Below, piece by piece: positions 5,919 through 10,672 of a stretch of 10,672 bases of DNA (its first letter is position 1; each line of letters starts with the position of its first letter). The position numbers and the translations under genes were made by a program. The DNA is from an uncultured bacterium (GTDB lineage Bacteria; Desulfobacterota; Desulfovibrionia; Desulfovibrionales; Desulfovibrionaceae): the NCBI GenBank assembly GCA_905215675.1, contig CAJMRA010000051.1:1-10672 (forward strand). Reading direction: 5' to 3'. Under the pieces are notes generated by a model. It was not told the origin of the DNA. It worked only from the letters and a program-made list of their open reading frames with translations, and ran no database searches.

Positions 5919-6641
5919 ATGAGCGATCTTTTTCAATCCTCACGCCTCCGCGAAGAACAGCAACGGGCCCGACGCCGCATGCTGCACTTTGTCCGTTTTC
6001 TGCGCAGCCAGCGCCGCTTTCTTCGTTCCCACGGCATGACCATGCGGGAAGCCGACGCTCCCCAGTTCCTGCCGTCCTGCCGCGCCATGCGTCTGGAGCC
6101 GGACGGCCCGCTTCCCTGCCTGCTGGAGTGCAGCCGCAGCCGCGTGGCGGCCCGTATCGCCCTGGTCGTTCTCGGTCTGCTGACCTGCTATGTCTTCTGG
6201 CTGGATTTCTTCGCCGACAGCAGCATCCTCCTGCCCGGCGGCATTACGCTGGGCACGTTGACGCTTCTGCTTCTGACGCTGATCGTCGTCCTTCTGGCCT
6301 TCGCCCTCTACGGGCTGCTGCGCCGCGACGTCCTGCTGTTCGAGGTGGAAGGTCTCGTGATCTGCCGGCGACGGCTGCTTTTCTGGAACACGCGCCGCAT
6401 TGCCCGCGCCTCGGTGCGCGACGTGATTTCCGTGCATCGCCGCCACGCCCTGCGCGCCCGCAGGCTGGAGCTTGTCTTTCACGACGACAGCACCCTTGCC
6501 GCCGCCTTCGTCGATGACGACGCCACCGTCGAATGGCTCCGCTGGGCCGTGCTGCGCTGGCTCGGCCACGACTATGTCGACGAGGACGAAGCGGCGACGC
6601 CGACGGCGGAGCCCGCCGACGGCATCGAAACGCGGCCCTGA
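5919..6641 (+). CDS. Membrane protein of unknown function, two transmembrane helices
   Basis: I do not recognise a named family. The 240-residue chain has an Arg-rich, basic cytoplasmic N-terminus (about 1-78), two hydrophobic helices at about 80-100 and 109-134 separated by a short polar loop, and a soluble C-terminal domain (135-220) with alternating beta-strand character: LLFEVEGLVICRR, LLFWNTRRI, ASVRDVISVHRR, ARRLELVFHDDST. That pattern resembles bacterial PH-like domains of membrane proteins, but this is only an impression. The last 20 residues are acidic and low-complexity. The frame is open far upstream, but the ATG at 5919 is the first start that excludes the terminator and hairpins; it lacks a clear ribosome binding site, and ATG 5979 is the alternative. 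It ends 27 nt before recO, so it is probably cotranscribed with it. Confidence 0.65.
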   Translation: MSDLFQSSRLREEQQRARRRMLHFVRFLRSQRRFLRSHGMTMREADAPQFLPSCRAMRLEPDGPLPCLLECSRSRVAARIALVVLGLLTCYVFWLDFFADSSILLPGGITLGTLTLLLLTLIVVLLAFALYGLLRRDVLLFEVEGLVICRRRLLFWNTRRIARASVRDVISVHRRHALRARRLELVFHDDSTLAAAFVDDDATVEWLRWAVLRWLGHDYVDEDEAATPTAEPADGIETRP

Positions 6642-6668
6642 GGGCACGCCTCCCGCAAACGCTCGGTC

Positions 6669-7439
6669 ATGCGCATGGAATGGACGGAACAGGCCCTGAT
6701 CATCAGGCTGGGAGCCTTTCGCGAGGCGGATCTCTGGGTACGGCTGCTTTGCCGCGGCCGGGGACTGCTGACGGTCTTTGCCTTCGGCGGCAGCCGCAGC
6801 CGTCATCGCTTCTGCGGCTGCCTCGACGTGCTCAACGAAGTGACCTGCCGCGTCAGGAGTTCGAGGGACGGGCGCTTTCTCAATCTGGAAGAGGCCGCGC
6901 TGCTGCGCGGCCCGCAGCGTCTGCGACGGGACTGGCGGCGCATGGGCGTCGCCGTCAACTGCCTGCGCTTTGTGGAGGCGCTGGGCGTTTCGGAGGAAAA
7001 CGCGGAGGAAGCCTACGCGCTGCTGACGGACTTCAGCCGTACGGCCGACGAAGCGCCGGAGCTGCCCGCGCTGGCGCCGCTCTTTTTCCGCTGGCGTCTG
7101 GCGGCCATTCTGGGCCTTGCGCCGGACATGGAACACTGCGGCATCTGCGGCGGCCCTGTCGGCGAGGAGGCCCTCCTCGTCGTGGATGAAGGCCGCCTGC
7201 GCTGCCGGGCCTGCCGCGCGGAACGGACGGCGGCGGGCGTCGTCCCCGAGCGCTACGGCGTGGAGCTGACGGGCGCGGCCCTTGACGTTTTGCGCCGCGT
7301 ACAGCAAGAATTTCCTTCGGAATGGCGCAGGTCGCCGCTTCTCCCTGCGGACAGGCGGGCCTGCGGGCGGGCCGTCGACGGTTTTGTGCAATACCATCTG
7401 GGCCTTGCCTGGGAAAACGGCTATTTTCGCCGCGTCTGA
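6669..7439 (+). CDS. recO: DNA repair protein RecO
   Basis: RecO works with RecR (and RecF) to load RecA on SSB-coated single-stranded DNA and to anneal strands in recombinational repair. The 256-residue product has the usual layout: an N-terminal OB-fold (WTEQALIIRLGAFREADLWVRLL...GLLTVFAFGGSRS) at about 4-80, a helical middle, and a four-cysteine zinc site C157-x2-C160 ... C179-x2-C182, typical of many RecO proteins. Length is normal for the family. ATG 6669 and ATG 6675 are both possible starts, neither with a convincing ribosome binding site, which fits translational coupling to the preceding gene. glyQ follows after 39 nt. The position next to glyQS is a familiar arrangement in Desulfovibrio-type genomes, by recollection. 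Confidence 0.88.
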   Translation: MRMEWTEQALIIRLGAFREADLWVRLLCRGRGLLTVFAFGGSRSRHRFCGCLDVLNEVTCRVRSSRDGRFLNLEEAALLRGPQRLRRDWRRMGVAVNCLRFVEALGVSEENAEEAYALLTDFSRTADEAPELPALAPLFFRWRLAAILGLAPDMEHCGICGGPVGEEALLVVDEGRLRCRACRAERTAAGVVPERYGVELTGAALDVLRRVQQEFPSEWRRSPLLPADRRACGRAVDGFVQYHLGLAWENGYFRRV

Positions 7440-7478
7440 GCGGCGCATGTGAAAGTCAACAGTCCAAAAGGAATGCCG

Positions 7479-8357
7479 ATGTATTTTCAGGACGTCATCC
7501 TTACCCTGCAAGACTACTGGGCAAAGCAGGGTTGCGTCATCGAGGAGCCCTCGGGCGTGGAATGCGGCGCAGGCACCTTCAACCCCAATACCTTTCTGCG
7601 CGTGCTGGGGCCCGAACCCTGGTCCGTGGCCTATGTGGAGCCTTCCCGCCGTCCCACGGATGGGCGCTACGGCGAAAATCCCAACCGCCTGCAACGCTAT
7701 TTCCAGTTTCAGGTCATTCTCAAGCCTTCGCCGGAAAATGCGCAGGACCTGTATCTGGAAAGCCTGAACGCGCTGGGCATCAATCCCGCGCAACAGGATA
7801 TCCGCTTTGTGGAAGACGACTGGGAATCCCCCACGCTCGGCGCATGGGGCCTCGGCTGGGAAGTCTGGCTCAACGGCATGGAAGTCAGCCAGTTCACCTA
7901 TTTCCAGCAGGTGGGCGGCATCGATCTCTTCCCCGTCAGCGTGGAACTGACCTACGGGCTCGAACGTCTTGCCATGTATCTCCAGGGCGTGGAATCGGTC
8001 TATGATCTGCGCTGGAACAAGAACGTCACCTACGGCGACATCTACCACCAGAACGAAGTGGAACAGTCCCGCCACAACTTCGAGGTCAGCAACGCCGAAA
8101 TGCTGCTGCGCCAGTTCAACGACTTCGAGGGCGAATGCAAGCGGATGCTGGAATTGAATCTTCCCTGGCCCGCCTACGACTACTGCCTGAAGTGTTCCCA
8201 TACCTTCAATCTGCTGGATGCGCGCGGCGCCATTTCCATTACGGAACGCGCCGGCTATATCGGCCGCGTGCGCGCTCTGGCTTCCGGCGTGGCGCGCCTC
8301 TATGTGGCCCAGCGCGAAGAAATGGGTCATCCCCTTCTCAACCGTACTGCGAGGTAA
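7479..8357 (+). CDS. glyQ: Glycyl-tRNA synthetase alpha subunit
   Basis: This is the catalytic subunit of the bacterial alpha2beta2 glycyl-tRNA synthetase, which activates glycine and charges tRNA-Gly in the cytoplasm. The 292-residue chain is collinear with E. coli GlyQ: FQDVILTLQDYWAKQGC at the start, GAGT.NP.T.LR.LGPEPW, SRRPTDGRYGENPNRLQ at 56-72 (class II motif 2 region), the DIRFVEDDWESPTLGAWGLGWEVW core, and YGLERLAMY at 159-167 (motif 3). The C-terminus AISITERAGYIGRVRALA is also conserved. I chose ATG 7479 because AAAAGGA ends 6 nt upstream and it gives the usual GlyQ N-terminus; GTG 7449 and ATG 7473 are upstream in frame but less likely. glyS starts 3 nt after the stop. Confidence 0.95.
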   Translation: MYFQDVILTLQDYWAKQGCVIEEPSGVECGAGTFNPNTFLRVLGPEPWSVAYVEPSRRPTDGRYGENPNRLQRYFQFQVILKPSPENAQDLYLESLNALGINPAQQDIRFVEDDWESPTLGAWGLGWEVWLNGMEVSQFTYFQQVGGIDLFPVSVELTYGLERLAMYLQGVESVYDLRWNKNVTYGDIYHQNEVEQSRHNFEVSNAEMLLRQFNDFEGECKRMLELNLPWPAYDYCLKCSHTFNLLDARGAISITERAGYIGRVRALASGVARLYVAQREEMGHPLLNRTAR

Positions 8358-8360
8358 GGC

Positions 8361-10448
8361 ATGGCAACCTTTGTGCTTGAAATCGGCAGCGAGGAAGTGC
8401 CTTCCCGCTTTCTGCCCACGGAAGAACAGGAACTGGAAACCCGCTTTACGGCCGCGCTGCGGGAAAACGCCCTCGAACACGGCAGGATTCGCGCCCTGAG
8501 CACGCCCCGCCGCGCCATCCTCGTGGTGGAGGACCTCAACCCCGTTCAGACCGAGCGCGAGGAAATCGTGGCCGGGCCGCCCGTCCGCGTGGCCTATGAC
8601 GCCGACGGCAAACCCACCAAAGCGCTGGAAGGCTTCCTGCGCACCAACGGCTGCACGCCGGACGAGGTTTTCAGACAGGACACCCCCAAGGGGGAATACG
8701 TGGCCGTGCGCAAGCGCATCGGCGGCGCGGCGGCCGGCGATCTGCTGGCGGAGATCTGCCCCGCTGTCATCACGGCCCTGCCCTTTGCCAAGCGCATGCG
8801 CTGGGGAGCCAATCACGTGGCCTATGCCCGTCCCCTGCGCTGGATTGTGGCGCTGCTCGACGGCGACGTGGTTCCCTTTGAACTGGGTCCCGTCGCCTCC
8901 GGCCGCGAAACCTTCGGGCACCGCATTCACGGTCGCGGCCCCTTCAGCGTGAAGGAAGCGCGCGATCTGCTGCCCCTGCTGACCGAAAAGGGCGGCATCA
9001 CGCCCCTGCCCGCCGATCGCCGCGCCGTCATCGTCCGGGGCGGCGACGAACAGGCCGCCGCCGTCGGCGGCAAGGTGCTGTGGAAGGACAGCCTCCTGCG
9101 CGAGGTGGAAGGCCTTACCGAACATCCCGTGCCGCTGCTGGGCGACTTCGACGCCTCCTATCTCGAAGTGCCCCGCGAAGTGCTGCTGACCAGCATGGAG
9201 AGCCATCAGAAGAGCTTCGGCGTGGAAGGGGCCGACGGCGCGCTGCTGCCGCACTTCCTGACCGTGCTCAACCTGACGCCCGAAGACATGGGGCTGGTGA
9301 AACGGGGCTGGGAACGCGTGCTGCGCGCCCGTCTCGAGGACGCCCGCTTCTTCTGGCACGCCGATTTGCGCGATACCTTCGATCACTGGCTGGAAAAGCT
9401 GGATCACGTCATCTTCATCGGCCGTCTGGGCAGCATGGGCGAAAAGACCCGCCGTCTGGAACGCCTCTGCCGCCATCTGGCCGAAACCGTCGCCGACGGC
9501 AAGGTTTCGCCCGACGACGCGGCGCGCGCCGGACGCCTTTCCAAGGCCGATCTCGTCAGCGGCATGGTGGGCGAATTCGACACGCTTCAGGGCGTCATGG
9601 GCGGCATCTATGCCGAGCGCAAGGGAGAAAGCCCCGTCGTTGCCCGGGCGCTCAGGGAACAGTATCTGCCCGCCGGACCGGAAACGCCCCTGCCCGGCAG
9701 TCTCGGGGGCGCGCTGCTTTCGCTGGCCGACAAGGCGGACACCCTTGCCGGCTGCTTCGGCCTCGGCATGATTCCCACCGGCGCCGCCGACCCCAACGGC
9801 CTGCGCCGCTGCGCCATCGGCATTCTCCGCATCGTGCTTGACTACGGCCTGACGCTCGATCTGCGCGCCCTCTTCACGCGCGCGCTGGAACTCTACGGCG
9901 ATCGGCCGTGGAAGCTCGCCCCCGCCGAAGCCGTGGACAAGCTGCTGGAATTCATGGCCGGACGTCTGCGCAACTACTGGCAGGGACGGGGCGAGGACAC
10001 GCTCCTTGTGGACGCGACCCTGGGCGCCGGAGCCGAGGATATCCGCGACGCCGGACTGCGGCTGACCGCCCTTGCCGCCTTCAGCCGGGAAAACGGCTAC
10101 GCCGAGGCCGTGCAGACCTTCAAGCGCGTGGCCAATATCGTGCGCAAGCAGGCCGGTGACGACCTGCGGGATCAGTGGGACGACGCCCTGCTTCAGGAAG
10201 CCCCGGAAAAGGCCCTTGCCGCCACGCTGCGCGATCTGCTGCCCCGTCTGGACGATCTGCGCGGCAGGGGGGATTACGCCGCCGCCCTGAACACGCTGCT
10301 GGAAGTCCGCCCCGCCGTGGACGCCTTCTTTGACGGCGTCATGGTCATGTGCGACGACGACGCCCTGCGCCGCAACCGTCTGGCCATGCTCAACGCGCTC
10401 GGTTCCCGCTTCGCGCGTCTGGCCGACTTCGCCGCGCTGCAAATGTAA
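8361..10448 (+). CDS. glyS: Glycyl-tRNA synthetase beta subunit
   Basis: The beta subunit recognises and binds tRNA-Gly and completes the alpha2beta2 enzyme with GlyQ. The 695-residue length is standard. Recognisable stretches: FVLEIGSEEVPSRFLP at the N-terminus, PKGEYVAVRKRIGG, the PFAKRMRWGANHVAYARPLRWIVALLD segment, GHRIHG, LLTSMESHQKSF, VLRARLEDARFFWHAD, the HD-like helical region around 385-410 (RAGRLSKADLVSGMVGEFDTLQG), and the C-terminal anticodon-binding domain from about 550 to the end, finishing with FFDGVMVMCDDDALRRNRLAML. In the HD-like region the leading His of E. coli GlyS is not conserved. GAGG at 8351-8354, inside the glyQ end, serves as the ribosome binding site for ATG 8361, so expression of the two subunits is closely coupled. 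Confidence 0.95.
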   Translation: MATFVLEIGSEEVPSRFLPTEEQELETRFTAALRENALEHGRIRALSTPRRAILVVEDLNPVQTEREEIVAGPPVRVAYDADGKPTKALEGFLRTNGCTPDEVFRQDTPKGEYVAVRKRIGGAAAGDLLAEICPAVITALPFAKRMRWGANHVAYARPLRWIVALLDGDVVPFELGPVASGRETFGHRIHGRGPFSVKEARDLLPLLTEKGGITPLPADRRAVIVRGGDEQAAAVGGKVLWKDSLLREVEGLTEHPVPLLGDFDASYLEVPREVLLTSMESHQKSFGVEGADGALLPHFLTVLNLTPEDMGLVKRGWERVLRARLEDARFFWHADLRDTFDHWLEKLDHVIFIGRLGSMGEKTRRLERLCRHLAETVADGKVSPDDAARAGRLSKADLVSGMVGEFDTLQGVMGGIYAERKGESPVVARALREQYLPAGPETPLPGSLGGALLSLADKADTLAGCFGLGMIPTGAADPNGLRRCAIGILRIVLDYGLTLDLRALFTRALELYGDRPWKLAPAEAVDKLLEFMAGRLRNYWQGRGEDTLLVDATLGAGAEDIRDAGLRLTALAAFSRENGYAEAVQTFKRVANIVRKQAGDDLRDQWDDALLQEAPEKALAATLRDLLPRLDDLRGRGDYAAALNTLLEVRPAVDAFFDGVMVMCDDDALRRNRLAMLNALGSRFARLADFAALQM

Positions 10449-10458
10449 TACGCGCCCG

Positions 10459-10511
10459 GCTTCCGGGAACAGCCCCCGCCCGCACGGGAAGGGGGGACTG
10501 CTCCCGGAAGC
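10459..10511. terminator. Long hairpin after glyS, possible operon terminator
   Basis: Arms 10459-10477 and 10493-10511 pair at 17 of 19 positions, starting 10 nt after the glyS stop. No T-tract follows on either strand, so intrinsic termination is not certain; it may be a 3'-end stabilising hairpin or a rho-dependent end. The two A/C mismatches on the + strand are G-U wobbles when read on the - strand, so the structure is stronger in an antisense transcript, compatible with a convergent or bidirectional role. Confidence 0.55.
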
Positions 10512-10672
10512 CCTTCGCCCCTTTCCCCGACGCGCTGTCTTCACGGGAAACGCCCTCCTGCGCGGCATTTTGCCTTTGGAGCATTTTATCTTTGAAATGG
10601 GTTGAGAGTAGATTCAGGGGGAAGGGAACCCCCTCATCTCTGCTGTCGATGCCCTTAGCTCCCTTCGTCGCA
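10512..10672. other. Intergenic tail with no gene; small G/C hairpin at 10616-10634
   Basis: I see no supported coding sequence. The only structure is AGGGGG-7 nt-CCCCCT at 10616-10634, whose GGGGGAAGG..ACCCCC core echoes the hairpin at 5562-5616. The stretch ATCTTTGAAA (10578-10590 region) also occurs near 5640. The window ends before any downstream gene is visible. Confidence 0.4.

Noticed and set aside
7449..7478. Upstream GTG and ATG starts for glyQ
   Set aside because: The AAAAGGA ribosome binding site would lie inside the coding region for GTG 7449 and abut ATG 7473; ATG 7479 has proper spacing and the usual GlyQ N-terminus.
5940..10568. A 1542-codon open frame on the - strand spanning four genes
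   Set aside because: It lies wholly antisense to the membrane protein gene, recO, glyQ and glyS, which have clear family motifs. Its composition (Gly, Ala, His, Gln, Arg rich) is what G/C third-position bias gives on the opposite strand.
1..10672. CRISPR array, tRNA or rRNA genes, transposase or integrase
   Set aside because: No regularly spaced repeats, no tRNA or rRNA conserved segments and no mobile-element enzyme were seen on either strand.

Overview
The window looks like a chromosomal segment of a GC-rich deltaproteobacterium, most likely a gut or anaerobic member of the Desulfovibrionaceae. The basis is the recO-glyQ-glyS order, which as I recall is a Desulfovibrio arrangement, the two-subunit glycyl-tRNA synthetase, the strong G/C third-position bias, and the mix of metabolic genes. 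No database search was possible, so the taxon is an inference. All eight genes lie on the + strand.

Left block (about 1-5540). Four genes run in one direction as a probable operon: an 805-residue ADP-forming acyl-CoA synthetase (ATP-grasp plus CoA-binding halves in one chain), a 270-residue protein matching only the N-terminal half of the nickel-pincer cofactor protein LarC, an APS kinase (CysC) that starts inside the larC stop region (8 nt overlap), and a DAACS-family Na+/H+ dicarboxylate/amino-acid symporter. A plausible reading is a unit that imports an acidic metabolite and processes it through a CoA thioester, with LarC-like and CysC functions whose link is unclear. The block is bracketed by two copies of a roughly 113-bp repeat in inverted orientation (1-114 and 5428-5539). 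The left copy may continue beyond the window edge. Each copy carries an A/T-only-like palindrome that stands out in this GC-rich DNA. A promoter-overlapping 19-bp palindrome (130-148) is a candidate operator for the operon.

Intergenic region (5430-5918). No gene is supported here. It contains the right repeat copy, G-runs leading into a long hairpin (5562-5616), an intrinsic terminator (5692-5715) and a GC-rich leader.

Right block (5919-10448). A two-helix membrane protein of unknown function, then recO (recombinational repair), glyQ and glyS (alpha and beta subunits of glycyl-tRNA synthetase), closely packed and probably cotranscribed. After glyS comes a long hairpin without a T-tract, then about 160 bp with no gene and a small G/C hairpin near the window end.

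The part most worth a second look is the left block: a LarC half-protein lacking its CTP-binding half, coupled to CysC, an NDP-forming acyl-CoA synthetase and a symporter, all framed by inverted repeats.
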